A stretch of DNA of 64,000 nucleotides, taken from assembly GCF_001552255.1 (NCBI RefSeq), contig NZ_BCQV01000018.1:1-64000 (forward strand), read 5' to 3'. Origin of the DNA: Alicyclobacillus shizuokensis NBRC 103103 (GTDB taxonomy: Bacteria > Bacillota > Bacilli > Alicyclobacillales > Alicyclobacillaceae). Positions 8,177 to 16,909 of this stretch are shown piece by piece. The notes below the pieces were generated by a model that saw nothing but the letters and a program-made list of their open reading frames with translations, searched no databases and had not been told where the DNA came from. A program made the translations under genes and the position numbers. Numbering within the stretch: position 1 is the stretch's first letter; each line of letters begins with the position of its first letter.

Positions 8177-8479
8177 ATGAAGGGGAACGCCCATCAGCCA
8201 CAGGTCCATGGGCACCGCATCCGCCAGCTGCAGAGTATGGACGGACAGCTCGATGCCGACCTGCTCATCCAGGAGCTGGTCCTCGCCAAACGCGAGATGG
8301 AGATGGCGCGCAGCCAGTTTGACCACGTGGTGGATCCGCGTTTGGTCGACCACACGGTGTTTCGGATGGGGGCGGCGGAGCAGCAGTTCCGATACCTGCT
8401 CAACTTGGCGAGGGAGCGGGATATCCGCGTCACCGGGCTGAACTGGCTGTGGGCCGAGTCGGACCCACCCGGGCCGTGA
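8177..8479 (+). CDS. yaaL: YaaL family protein (DUF2508)
   Basis: A 100-residue, mostly helical protein of the DUF2508/YaaL family, found between recR and bofA in sporulating Bacillales. The helical part includes ELVLAKREMEMARSQFDHVVDP and an L-N-L-A-R-E segment. No catalytic motif is seen and the function is unknown. GGGAGATGGGAG precedes the ATG. The C-terminal extension (about 15 residues after GLNWLW) looks lineage-specific. Confidence 0.85.
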   Translation: MKGNAHQPQVHGHRIRQLQSMDGQLDADLLIQELVLAKREMEMARSQFDHVVDPRLVDHTVFRMGAAEQQFRYLLNLARERDIRVTGLNWLWAESDPPGP

Positions 8480-8525
8480 GGGTTGTCCATGCCGCCTCAG
8501 CCCCTGAGGGGAGGAGCGCATCCAC

Positions 8526-8798
8526 ATGTCGCACACATCGTTGTATCTGTGGGCAGCCCTCGGTCTGATTGCCGTCATCGTGCTGGCCCAGGCCGCCCGT
8601 CACCCGGGGCAGGTGCTGGGCAAGCTTATCCGCAGCGCCGCCGCCGGCTGCCTGTTTGTGCTGGTGGTGAATTGGCTGGGCCACTATGTGCAGTTTCACC
8701 TGCCGTTCAATCCGTTCACCGCGCTGACGGCCGGGCTGCTTGGCATTCCGGGCGTGTTGGCGCTGGTGGTGCTGCACCTGTGGGTGGTGCCCGGGTGA
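8526..8798 (+). CDS. bofA: Pro-sigma-K processing inhibitor BofA
   Basis: An integral membrane protein of the mother cell that holds the SpoIVFB protease inactive until the forespore signals. The 90 residues show an N-terminal hydrophobic span (about 7-24) and a second hydrophobic region (about 38-58), with the conserved FNPFTALTAGLLGIPGVL motif near the C terminus. GGGGAGGAG precedes the ATG. Its position after yaaL is as in B. subtilis. Confidence 0.93.
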   Translation: MSHTSLYLWAALGLIAVIVLAQAARHPGQVLGKLIRSAAAGCLFVLVVNWLGHYVQFHLPFNPFTALTAGLLGIPGVLALVVLHLWVVPG

Positions 8799-8857
8799 CG
8801 CCCGCCCGGGTGCCTGTACTGAGCTGCGGCCTTCGACCACTCGCATCGCCGATGTCT

Positions 8858-8897
8858 GCCCGCGCCGCCCAGAAAATGGGGCCGGTGCGGGCTGTTT
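8858..8897. terminator. Shared terminator between bofA and the reverse flippase gene
   Basis: GCCCGCGCCGCCC (8858-8870) pairs imperfectly with 8878-8892, followed by TGTTTTC on the plus strand. It sits between converging genes and can serve bofA; the reverse-strand T-run is weak. Confidence 0.55.
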
Positions 8898-10628
8898 TCA
8901 TCTGTGTCGATGGGTTGATCTGGACGACGATCCGACCGTCGATCCGGCCGTGACCCGCGCGGGCTGCAGCCGCGCGGCCAGACGGGTGAGGCGAGAGCCC
9001 ACTAGCGGCAGGCTGCCCAGCTCGTCGGGCGTCACCGCCCGCAGCCGGATGCCGGCCAAGAGATACGCCACCGCGCCCAGTCCCAGCGCCACCACGAGCT
9101 CTATCCAGGCCACCAGCACGGTGTGCCGACCGGCCAGCGCCACCCCCAGCAGGTACCCCAGCCAGGAGCCTGGAAGCAGGACCAGGCAGCAGACCAGGGA
9201 GGCCGCCAGCGCCGGCGCCATCTCGCGCACCAGCGAGAAACGGATGTCACCGTACTTTTTCACCGCCAGCACGTTCAGGCAGGAGGAACACAGGTAGCCG
9301 ATGGTGGACGCCACGGCCGCTCCAATGACGCCCAGCGGAAGAATGAGCGCCAGGTTGAACAGCGTCTTGATGGCGACGCCGATAAACATGTTGCGTACCG
9401 GCCGATACATCGCGCCCAGCCCTTGCAGCATATAGGTCGAAATCAGCTCCAGGCCGCTAAGGACGCTCATCACCGAGACGCTGGCGATGATCACCCAGCC
9501 GCTGTGCGTGCCGTACAGCGCCAGGTCGATGGGGCGGGCCAGGGTCAACAGCACGGCGGCCGTGGGAAACGTGATGAACATCATCGAGCGGATCGTGCCG
9601 GCGATGTTGCGCTCGACTTTCCGGCTGTCGCCCAGCGCGCGGGCGTGGGCAATCGCCGGCATGACGGACGCGCCGATGGCGTAGGCAAACGACAGCGGGA
9701 TGTTGATGAGCGGCAATGCCTGCCGGGTGAGGATGCCGAACTGGCTGGTCGCCTGGTGAAACGTGTCGCCGCCCCACATGAGAAAGTTCTGCACTGTCAG
9801 GGAGTCAATCTGCCCGGAGATCGGCACAACCATGGCGCCCAGGCTGACCGGCAGCGCATAGCGGTAGAGAACGGCCAGCGACTGCCGACGCGACTCGCTG
9901 ACCCGCCAATCGCCCCGCTCTTGACGAAGGCGGCGCCGCAGCGGGATGACGGCCGCGGCCAATAGCACCAGTCCAGCCAGGGCGCCGGTGAACGCCCCGA
10001 ACGTCGCCGCCGCCGCACCGCCGGCGATGTTGCCCGGATCCCACACGTCGACCACCAACCAAGCCCCGACGACGATGGTCAGGACGCGGACCAGCTGCTC
10101 TACCGCCTGGGAATAGGCGGACGGCGCCATCTGTTGAAATCCCTGCATATAGCCGCGCAGGGTACTGAGCGAAGGGAGAATCAACAGACTTGGCGCGAGC
10201 GCGCGCACCGACCACACCACCTGCCCGACCCCCACGTCGGCCGCCTTCAGCGCCACCAGGTGAGCGTAGAGCGGCGCCCCAAACCACATGAAAAAAAAGC
10301 AGCACACGCCAAATGTGTTCACCACCAGGAGTGTGGTGGAGAACATCTGCTCCACATCCGCGTATCGCTTTTTCGCGCGCAGTTCGGAGATCATGCGGCC
10401 AAGGGCGGTTGGGAATCCGGAGGTGGAGACCACAAGCAGGATGTTGTAGAGCGAATAGGCGACGGAGTAGATACCCAGGCCCTCTGGGCCAATCAGATAG
10501 TTGAGCGGGATGTTGTAGATAAGGCCCAGAAACTTCGCGAGCGCAACGCACGCCACCATGATGGCGGCGCCTCTTGCCAGGGTCGACGTGGCCGTGGGGA
10601 CACACCTCCAATCGCAAGGCAACAGCAT
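8898..10628 (-). CDS. Polysaccharide/lipid flippase of the SpoVB (MOP/MATE) family
   Basis: A multi-pass membrane protein of the SpoVB/MurJ-like MOP superfamily, which flips lipid-linked sugars such as peptidoglycan precursors. From the start chosen here it is 576 residues with about 14 hydrophobic spans. The opening LARGAAIMVACVALAKFLG and IGPEGLGIY are SpoVB-like. Start choice is awkward: the ATG ending at 10628 overlaps a TATAAT-like hexamer, has only a distant GGGAG, and a good GGAGG lies further downstream with no close ATG, GTG or TTG in frame. The open frame extends to 10745. The gene is divergent from ytaF. A second, shorter paralogue is at 49302. A role in spore cortex or cell-wall synthesis is inferred from the family. 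Confidence 0.85.
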   Translation of the reverse strand: MLLPCDWRCVPTATSTLARGAAIMVACVALAKFLGLIYNIPLNYLIGPEGLGIYSVAYSLYNILLVVSTSGFPTALGRMISELRAKKRYADVEQMFSTTLLVVNTFGVCCFFFMWFGAPLYAHLVALKAADVGVGQVVWSVRALAPSLLILPSLSTLRGYMQGFQQMAPSAYSQAVEQLVRVLTIVVGAWLVVDVWDPGNIAGGAAAATFGAFTGALAGLVLLAAAVIPLRRRLRQERGDWRVSESRRQSLAVLYRYALPVSLGAMVVPISGQIDSLTVQNFLMWGGDTFHQATSQFGILTRQALPLINIPLSFAYAIGASVMPAIAHARALGDSRKVERNIAGTIRSMMFITFPTAAVLLTLARPIDLALYGTHSGWVIIASVSVMSVLSGLELISTYMLQGLGAMYRPVRNMFIGVAIKTLFNLALILPLGVIGAAVASTIGYLCSSCLNVLAVKKYGDIRFSLVREMAPALAASLVCCLVLLPGSWLGYLLGVALAGRHTVLVAWIELVVALGLGAVAYLLAGIRLRAVTPDELGSLPLVGSRLTRLAARLQPARVTAGSTVGSSSRSTHRHR

Positions 10629-10765
10629 TATAGCACAAGCCGCTCCCTGCCACGCCTCGTGCAGCCATCCCCGGACGCATCGCCCGGTGAGCAAACGGCC
10701 CTTCGGCAGAAACAGCGACAAGCAGGGCGTCATAAGGTGTATCACAGACCGGAGGTGTCGCCCGA

Positions 10766-11368
10766 TTGGATTTGCATCTTGTCACCGTGGCTATGATTGC
10801 CGTGGCGTCCAATCTCGACAACGCCGGGGTCGGCATCGCCTACGGCGTGCGCGGGATTCGGATCTCATGGCTGGCGAACCTGGTCATCTCCCTGATGTCC
10901 GGCGTGATGACGTGGGCGGCCGGGAGCTTGGGGCACGCGTTCAGTCGCTACCTTCCGGTGCGCGCCGCCGCAGCCCTCGGCGGCAGCATCATCATCTTGG
11001 TCGGGCTGTGGGTGCTGTTGGAGCCCATTCGCAGCAGCCGCGTGGACAGCGGCGGACGTACGGTGGTCACGCAGATTCTGCGCGATCCGGTCAAGGCAGA
11101 CCTGGACCGGTCCCAGACCATCAGTCTGCGCGAGGCGGCGATTCTCGGCGTCGCGCTGGGGCTCAACGCAATTGCCGGCGGGTTTGATGCAGGCATCTCG
11201 AATATCGGTGTATGCACCACCGCCGTCGCCGTCGCCGCCGTCGGTTTTCTCCTCTTGGCCGTCTCCGCTTGGGTGGGCCGCCGCTTTGCTGCCCCCTACG
11301 TGGGCAACCACGCGGCGTATCTGGCCGGCATCCTGTTGCTGGCGGTCGGGATTCATCAGATTTGGTAG
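10766..11368 (+). CDS. ytaF: Sporulation membrane protein YtaF (MntP-like)
   Basis: A 200-residue membrane protein with six hydrophobic spans in two repeat halves, matching the YtaF branch of the MntP manganese-exporter fold. The conserved NLDNAGVGIAYG (16-27) and the second-half LGLNAIAGGFDAGIS carry the paired Asn/Asp residues typical of the family. B. subtilis ytaF is a sporulation gene whose substrate is not established. The TTG at 10766 is chosen because GGAGGTG lies 8 nt upstream. Divergent from the SpoVB-like gene. Confidence 0.85.
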   Translation: MDLHLVTVAMIAVASNLDNAGVGIAYGVRGIRISWLANLVISLMSGVMTWAAGSLGHAFSRYLPVRAAAALGGSIIILVGLWVLLEPIRSSRVDSGGRTVVTQILRDPVKADLDRSQTISLREAAILGVALGLNAIAGGFDAGISNIGVCTTAVAVAAVGFLLLAVSAWVGRRFAAPYVGNHAAYLAGILLLAVGIHQIW

Positions 11369-11369
11369 G

Positions 11370-11399
11370 GTATAGGGCGGACCGCGGCTTCCCATAATG
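11370..11399 (+). promoter_or_regulatory. Candidate forespore (sigma-F/G) promoter for csfB
   Basis: GTATA (11370-11374), an 18-bp spacer, then CATAATG (11393-11399). This fits the sigma-G/F class pattern (GHATR, N18, CATWHTA) with one mismatch at the end of the -10. csfB is forespore-expressed in B. subtilis. Confidence 0.55.
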
Positions 11400-11493
11400 G
11401 TAGGAGAAGTAGTGGGAGAGTCCATCTACTGCACAGCTTCTGCAGCGGGCGCCCGCCGCCATTCAGGGCACAGTGCGAGGTTGGTGAGAGACG

Positions 11494-11718
11494 GTGGCAA
11501 AGCGAAAGAGTCCGGGACAGCGCTGCATCATCTGTGACCGGATGCGTGAAATCGGGATTGTGGTGTGGGGGCGGTTTATCTGTGCCGAATGCGAGCAGGA
11601 GATTGTCTCCACGGACACCTCTGAACTGCGCTATCAATACTACGTGCAACGGTTGAAGCGGCTGCGCCCAGGCAGCGCGGATGATTCGCTCTCCGAGGCG
11701 CAGCGCACCTACCTGTGA
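11494..11718 (+). CDS. csfB: Anti-sigma-G factor Gin/CsfB
   Basis: A 74-residue zinc protein that inhibits sigma-G and sigma-E so they are not active in the wrong compartment or too early. Two CxxC pairs (Cys11/Cys14 and Cys30/Cys33) form the zinc-binding site, followed by a helical tail (ELRYQYYVQRLKRL). Length and cysteine spacing match the Gin family. GTG start with GGTGAGAG upstream. It ends 5 bp before the converging malic enzyme gene. Confidence 0.9.
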   Translation: MAKRKSPGQRCIICDRMREIGIVVWGRFICAECEQEIVSTDTSELRYQYYVQRLKRLRPGSADDSLSEAQRTYL

Positions 11719-11723
11719 ACGGC

Positions 11724-13154
11724 TTATTCGGCGCCCTGCAGTGCCAGCGGCGACTCCCGGCGGGCGACGCCCGACTTGTAGGCCGCCTCGGCCACGGCGC
11801 GGCTGACCGCCTTGACGACGTGGCGATTGAAGACGCTGGGGATGATGTACTGCTCGTTTAACTGATCATCCCGCACGCAGCTGGCAATCGCCTTGGCTGC
11901 CGCCAGTTTCATCGCTTCGTTGATGTCGCTGGCGCGCGCGTCCAGCGCCCCGCGGAAGATGCCGGGGAAGCACAGGACGTTGTTGATCTGGTTGGGATAG
12001 TCCGAGCGTCCGGTCGCCAGGATGCGCACGTAGGGTTCCGCCTCCTCCGGGGCGATCTCCGGCACCGGGTTGGCCATGGCGAACACGATTGGGTCCTTGG
12101 CCATGCGCTGGAGGTGCTCCACCTTGAGCACGCCCGGGCCCGAGACGCCGATGAACACATCCGCGCCCGCAATCGCATCGCCCAGGTCTCCCGTGCGCCG
12201 CTCTGGGTTTGTGTTTTCGGCGTACCAGTTCCACATCGGGTTGTCGTAACGACGTCCGTATTCAATGATTCCGGCCCTGTCCACGCCGACGATGTTGCTC
12301 ACGCCGGCTGCTTGCATCATCTTCGTGCAGGCAATGCCGGCCGCCCCTATGCCGACCACCACCACCCGCAGGTCCTCCAGCTTTTTGCCGACCAGCTTGA
12401 CCGCGTTGAGCAACGCGGCCAACAGCACGACCGCCGTGCCGTGCTGATCATCGTGGAACACCGGAATGTCCAGTTCTTCGCGCAGCCGTGACTCGATTTC
12501 AAAGCAGCGCGGCGAGGAGATGTCCTCCAGGTTGATGCCCCCAAAACTCGGTGCAATCGCCTTCACGACGCGGATGATCTCCTCCGGGTCTTTCGTGTTC
12601 AGGCAGACCGGGAAGGCGTCCACGTTGGCAAACTGCTTGAACAGCATAGCCTTGCCTTCCATCACCGGCATCGCCGCCTCCGGTCCGATGTCGCCGAGTC
12701 CCAGCACGGCTGTGCCGTCGCTGACGACAGCCACCGTGTTGCGCTTGATGGTCAATTGAAACGCTTTGGCCGGGTCTTCATGGATGGCGGTGCAGACGCG
12801 GGCCACATCCGGGGTGTACACACGCGAGAGGTCGTCGCGGTTTTTCACCGGCACTTTGGCGTGCACCTCAATCTTGCCGCCCAAGTGCAACAGGAACGTG
12901 CGGTCGGACACGTTGATGATAGAGATGCCGTCCTGCGCCGACAACGCGCGAATGACCCGTTCCCGATGAGCCTCGTTGTGGACGTTGACCGTCACGTCAC
13001 GAATGACGTATTCTTTTCCAACATGAATCACGTCCACGGCGATGATGTCGCCGCCGGCCTCGCCAATCGCCGCCGCGACCTGGCTAAAGCCAGAACTGCT
13101 GTGGATCTTCAGCCGCAGGATGAGGCTCAAACCCGCATTCTGCTGGATGGACAT
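11724..13154 (-). CDS. NAD(P)-dependent malic enzyme with N-terminal ACT domain
   Basis: Oxidatively decarboxylates malate to pyruvate. From the ATG at 13154 the protein is 476 residues: an ACT-type regulatory domain (about 1-80, [30 protein letters not shown]), then the malic N domain ([36 protein letters not shown]) and the NAD-binding domain ([15 protein letters not shown]). The conserved [10 protein letters not shown] holds catalytic and metal-binding residues. The second ATG is preferred because GAGG lies 8 nt before it; the open frame extends to 13196. The ACT fusion is typical of Firmicute malic enzymes of the YtsJ/MaeA type. It interrupts the usual csfB to yaaO order. Confidence 0.92.
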   Translation of the reverse strand: MSIQQNAGLSLILRLKIHSSSGFSQVAAAIGEAGGDIIAVDVIHVGKEYVIRDVTVNVHNEAHRERVIRALSAQDGISIINVSDRTFLLHLGGKIEVHAKVPVKNRDDLSRVYTPDVARVCTAIHEDPAKAFQLTIKRNTVAVVSDGTAVLGLGDIGPEAAMPVMEGKAMLFKQFANVDAFPVCLNTKDPEEIIRVVKAIAPSFGGINLEDISSPRCFEIESRLREELDIPVFHDDQHGTAVVLLAALLNAVKLVGKKLEDLRVVVVGIGAAGIACTKMMQAAGVSNIVGVDRAGIIEYGRRYDNPMWNWYAENTNPERRTGDLGDAIAGADVFIGVSGPGVLKVEHLQRMAKDPIVFAMANPVPEIAPEEAEPYVRILATGRSDYPNQINNVLCFPGIFRGALDARASDINEAMKLAAAKAIASCVRDDQLNEQYIIPSVFNRHVVKAVSRAVAEAAYKSGVARRESPLALQGAE

Positions 13155-13301
13155 GCCCATACCTCGCTTCCCGTTTTCGAAGGTTGTGGTCATCATTGTA
13201 TCATAACAGTGGATGAGGATTGTCTGATTGTGCGGATTTCAGCGGTTGGGATACGCGGCTTGTTGGATTGGGGGTAGATTGGCATCGCAGAAACGCCGAT
13301 T

Positions 13302-14684
13302 TTGGACGCGTTGGTTCAGCACATTCAGTTGGAGTACGCCAGTCTGCACATCCCTGGCCACCAGCAGGGTCGTGTGGGCTGGGAGGCTTTTCTCTCCTTT
13401 CTCGATCGCGGCCTCATGCTGGACCTGACCGAGCTGCCGGGGCTTGATGACTTTCACAACGCCAAGGGGTGCATCGCCCGTTCGCAGCAATTGGCGGCTG
13501 TGGCGTACGGATCCGACGCGTGTCTGTACAGCGTCAACGGTTCTACCGCCTGTGTCATGGCGGCGCTCAAGGCGGTGGCCTGTCCCGGCGACGCCGTGCT
13601 CCTGGCCGGCCCGTTTCACCAAAGCGCCTGGCGCGGGCTCGTCTGGTCCGGCGCGCGGGCGTGTCTGGGGCGGACCGGCTTTGCCTCCGACCGCCAATTG
13701 ACGCTCCCGCCCACCGCCGACGAGGTGGCCGCCTGGCTGGATGCCGGCGACGCCGTGCAGGCGGTGTTTCTGACCTCGCCCATCTATCAGGGGCTGGCGG
13801 CCGACGTGCAGGCCATCGCCCGGGTGGTGCACGCGCGCGGGCTGCCACTGATTGTCGACGAAGCCCACGGCGCCCACTTCGGCTTGGTTCCCGAGTTTCC
13901 TCCGCACAGCGTGGCGGCGGGGGCGGACGTGGTCATTCACAGTGTGCACAAGACGCTGCCCGGGCTGACGCAGACTGCCTGGGTGCACGTGCAAGGGCCG
14001 CGCGTGGACCGCGAACGGCTGCGGGAGGCGCTCTTGTTCCTGCACTCCACCAGCCCTTCCTACCTGCTCCTGGCCTCCCTGGACGCGGCGCAGGCCTGGC
14101 GGGAGGCGGAAGGGCCCGACAGCGCGCGCCGGACGCTGGCCCGGCTCGCCGCCTTTGACCTGTTGCCGGCAGAGGGGGGCGATGGCTTTCGGATCGATCC
14201 GCTGCGCCAATGGCTGCCAACGGGCGATAGGGCAGCCAGCCGGCGCCTGGTGCAGGAACTGGCGGCGCGCGGCCTGTTCCCTGAATATGCCGATGGCCAG
14301 GGGGTGCTGTCGGTGTTTGGGCTGGGGGTGGGCGAACGCACGCTCGCCCGCTACCAGGAGGCGGTGGCGCGCTGGCGGACGGATTTTCAGCCCCAGCCCG
14401 ATGCGTCCGAAAGCGGGCTGTGGCAGGCTCTGGCCCGGGCGCATGCGGTATTGGATGTGGCGCCGGCGGAAGCGGACTCGGCTGGCTGCGAGTGGGTTCC
14501 CATTGCCGCCGCGGTCGGTCGTCTTGCCCAGCGCATGGTCACCCCATACCCGCCCGGCGTGCCGCTCATCCTGCCTGGCCAGCGGATTGGGCCCGAGCAT
14601 CGCGACCTGCTGGCGGCGGTCTGGGGAAGCGGGTACGATGTACAGGGAGTGACGGATGACGGGGAGATTGCGGTCATCTGTTGA
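13302..14684 (+). CDS. yaaO: Orn/Lys/Arg decarboxylase family protein (YaaO-like)
   Basis: A PLP-dependent fold-type I decarboxylase of 460 residues. It has the family pattern HIPGHQQGR near the start, GSTACVMAALKA, the DEAHGAHFG strand (PLP Asp), and SVHKTLPGLTQTAW, whose Lys should form the Schiff base. The C-terminal domain is shorter than in inducible enteric decarboxylases, as in B. subtilis YaaO and SpeA. The substrate cannot be assigned. The TTG at 13302 is the first start codon after an in-frame TAG at 13275 but has a poor ribosome-binding site; a second TTG three codons later is possible. tmk follows 21 bp downstream, as in B. subtilis. Confidence 0.85.
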   Translation: MDALVQHIQLEYASLHIPGHQQGRVGWEAFLSFLDRGLMLDLTELPGLDDFHNAKGCIARSQQLAAVAYGSDACLYSVNGSTACVMAALKAVACPGDAVLLAGPFHQSAWRGLVWSGARACLGRTGFASDRQLTLPPTADEVAAWLDAGDAVQAVFLTSPIYQGLAADVQAIARVVHARGLPLIVDEAHGAHFGLVPEFPPHSVAAGADVVIHSVHKTLPGLTQTAWVHVQGPRVDRERLREALLFLHSTSPSYLLLASLDAAQAWREAEGPDSARRTLARLAAFDLLPAEGGDGFRIDPLRQWLPTGDRAASRRLVQELAARGLFPEYADGQGVLSVFGLGVGERTLARYQEAVARWRTDFQPQPDASESGLWQALARAHAVLDVAPAEADSAGCEWVPIAAAVGRLAQRMVTPYPPGVPLILPGQRIGPEHRDLLAAVWGSGYDVQGVTDDGEIAVIC

Positions 14685-14705
14685 CGATGGAGGAGGTGGA
14701 CGCCG

Positions 14706-15317
14706 GTGTTCATCAGCTTTGAAGGTATCGACGGGGCGGGCAAGACGACCCAGTGCGACCGTTTGGCGGCGAGGCTGCAATCGCTGGGGAAGCCGCTCAC
14801 GCGGGTGCGAGAACCGGGCGGGACGCCGCTCGGGGAACGGATTCGCGCCCTGCTGCTGGACGTGAACGAGGCGCCGGCGGCGGCGACCGAGGTGCTTCTG
14901 TACGCGGCCTCCCGCGCCCAGCTGGTACAGCAGGTGATTCGGCCGGCCCTGGCCGAGGGGCGCGTCGTCCTGTGCGACCGGTTTGTCGACGCGAGCCTCG
15001 CCTACCAGGGGGCTGGGCTTGGCCTCGGCGTGGAGCCGGTGCGCGCCGTCAATGAGATGGCCACCGGCGGTTTGCTACCCGACGTAACTTTCCTGCTGGA
15101 CCTGCCGGTTGCCGTCGGGCGGGCGCGGTTGGCGGCGTCCGGGCAACCGCGCGACCGCATGGAGCAGCGGGATGAGGCGTACTTTGAGCGGGTGCGTGCA
15201 GCGCTGCTCGACATCGCCGGCGCGGACAGCCGCCGTGTGCGGGTGGTCGATGCCACTCAACCCGAAGACGCGATAGAGAAGGAGATATGGAACCATATCG
15301 CGAATTGGTTTATATAG
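14706..15317 (+). CDS. tmk: Thymidylate kinase
   Basis: Phosphorylates dTMP to dTDP. The 203-residue protein has the P-loop GIDGAGKT at 7-14, the DRF/VDASLAYQG substrate motif and the lid region with ARLAASGQPRDRME. The GTG start has GGAGGAGGTGG upstream. It is followed by darA and holB, as in B. subtilis, but yaaR is missing. Confidence 0.96.
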   Translation: MFISFEGIDGAGKTTQCDRLAARLQSLGKPLTRVREPGGTPLGERIRALLLDVNEAPAAATEVLLYAASRAQLVQQVIRPALAEGRVVLCDRFVDASLAYQGAGLGLGVEPVRAVNEMATGGLLPDVTFLLDLPVAVGRARLAASGQPRDRMEQRDEAYFERVRAALLDIAGADSRRVRVVDATQPEDAIEKEIWNHIANWFI

Positions 15318-15442
15318 CTGAGTATTGCCGGAAACCTCGGCACAGGCCTGGATGCCAAGCACCCTGAGCCATGCGCCCCAAGCGGGCTGGCGGGAGACGG
15401 CGGCCGCGCATCCGGGCGCATCGGACAGGGGGGACAGCGACG

Positions 15443-15772
15443 ATGAAGATGGTCATCGCGGTCGTGCAAGACAAGGACAGCCCCAAACTAGCGCAGAACC
15501 TGGTCAAACATGACTTTCGGGCGACCAAACTGGCCAGCACCGGGGGCTTTTTGCACGCGGGCAACACCACCTTCCTCATCGGCGTGGAGGACGAGCAGGT
15601 GCAGGACGTGCTCGACGTCATTCGGCACAGTTGCCGCTCGCGCGACCAGGTGGTTACGCCGATGGCGACACTGGGCAGCCAGTTGGAGTCGTACGTTCCA
15701 TATCCGGTCTCGGTCCAGGTTGGTGGGGCGACAGTGTTTGTTCTCGACGTGGAGCGCTTTGAGCAGTTTTGA
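15443..15772 (+). CDS. darA: Cyclic-di-AMP receptor DarA (PII-like)
   Basis: A 109-residue PII-like signalling protein that binds c-di-AMP (B. subtilis YaaQ/DarA). The conserved opening MKMVIAVVQDKD, the glycine-rich T-loop region STGGFLHAGNTTFLIGVED, and the C-terminal VGGATVFVLDVERF match the family at full length. The ATG is preceded by a G-run. A 125-bp gap with no visible promoter separates it from tmk. Confidence 0.94.
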   Translation: MKMVIAVVQDKDSPKLAQNLVKHDFRATKLASTGGFLHAGNTTFLIGVEDEQVQDVLDVIRHSCRSRDQVVTPMATLGSQLESYVPYPVSVQVGGATVFVLDVERFEQF

Positions 15773-15815
15773 CCGCGCGCTCCGGGAACACCGGCAGACA
15801 AATGGGGAGTGGGCG

Positions 15816-16853
15816 ATGGGAGTGCTTGCGCCGTTTTCGGCTTGGCCCTTCCAGAACGAGGGGCTGGCGAGCTTGTACGAGCGGATCGCCGACGGGCGGG
15901 TGCCACACGCCATTCTCTTGACCGGTTGGAGGGAGGCCACGGCGCCGTTGTCGGAATTTTTGGCAAAGACTCTGCTGTGCTCGGGGGAACCGGCGCCTTG
16001 CGGAGTCTGCGACTCCTGTCAGCAGTTCGCGGCCGGCAGCCACCCGGACTATGCGCTGCTGGACGGCGCCCGGGAGGGCATTCGCACTGGTCATGTGGAG
16101 GCGTTGCAGCAGCAGCTGATGGTGCGCGGACACGGGCAGCGGGTGATATACGTGCTGCGCGAGGTGGACCTGGCGACGCCGATAGCGGCCAACCGGCTGC
16201 TGAAGACCCTGGAGGAACCGGCCGCCCCGATTGTCGCCATCCTCACCACCGCGTATCCGGAGCGGGTGCTGTCCACGATTCGGTCCCGCTGCTTCGCCTT
16301 TCCGGTGGCGGGCGCGGAGGCAGGCCAGGACCCGTGGCCGCGGGCGCTGACGGCGGGGGATGGGGAGAATCCGGAGGCGGGAGCGGTTGCCAGCGATGCC
16401 CAGTCGCCGGAGGAAGACAATCCGGAGGCGGGCGGCCCGGGTGCGATGGGGCACGCCGCCGACAACCCGGCGGAAAAGGGGTTTGCCACGCTTCTGCCGC
16501 CAGTGATACAATGGACGCAAGCTTGGCTGGATGGCGAGGAGCCGGCCTTGCTGTTGGCAGAACGCTTACAGAACATGGCGGCCGATGCGCCCGGCGAGGA
16601 CGCATGGTCGCACGTTTTATGGATTCTTTCGGCCTGGTGGCAGGACCTCCTGCACACCAAGGTCGGCCAAGGCCCCATCCGGTTTGCGGACCACCCCGGC
16701 GCGCTGAAGCGGCAGGCGGAGTCCGCGGATATCGGGCAGTTGACCGAGGGCATCCAGTTGTTGTTGGACGCCCAAACGCGGCTGCGGTCGCACGTGGCGG
16801 CCGCGCTCAATGCGGAGCAGTTGTGCATCCGATTGCGGCGCCTGCGGCCGTGA
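15816..16853 (+). CDS. holB: DNA polymerase III delta-prime subunit
   Basis: The clamp-loader delta' subunit (345 residues). The P-loop position reads LLTGWREATA, which lacks the GKT lysine, as expected for a non-hydrolysing delta'. A zinc module is formed by Cys55, Cys62, Cys65 and Cys68, and the SRC motif (IRSRC) is present for trans activation of DnaX. An Ala/Gly/Pro/Glu-rich insertion of about 60 residues (about 164-225, with NPEAG repeated) separates the ATPase region from the C-terminal helical domain and makes it longer than usual. The ATG at 15816 has GGGGAG about 6 nt upstream. Confidence 0.9.
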   Translation: MGVLAPFSAWPFQNEGLASLYERIADGRVPHAILLTGWREATAPLSEFLAKTLLCSGEPAPCGVCDSCQQFAAGSHPDYALLDGAREGIRTGHVEALQQQLMVRGHGQRVIYVLREVDLATPIAANRLLKTLEEPAAPIVAILTTAYPERVLSTIRSRCFAFPVAGAEAGQDPWPRALTAGDGENPEAGAVASDAQSPEEDNPEAGGPGAMGHAADNPAEKGFATLLPPVIQWTQAWLDGEEPALLLAERLQNMAADAPGEDAWSHVLWILSAWWQDLLHTKVGQGPIRFADHPGALKRQAESADIGQLTEGIQLLLDAQTRLRSHVAAALNAEQLCIRLRRLRP

Positions 16854-16909
16854 CCCGCCACAACCAGGGTTGGCCCGCGGCCGGGTGACGGCACCGGGGG
16901 GCGAATGGA

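Noticed and set aside
13239-14780. Reverse-strand open frame (513 codons) opposite yaaO
   Set aside because: Shadow of the PLP decarboxylase; no domain or start signal.
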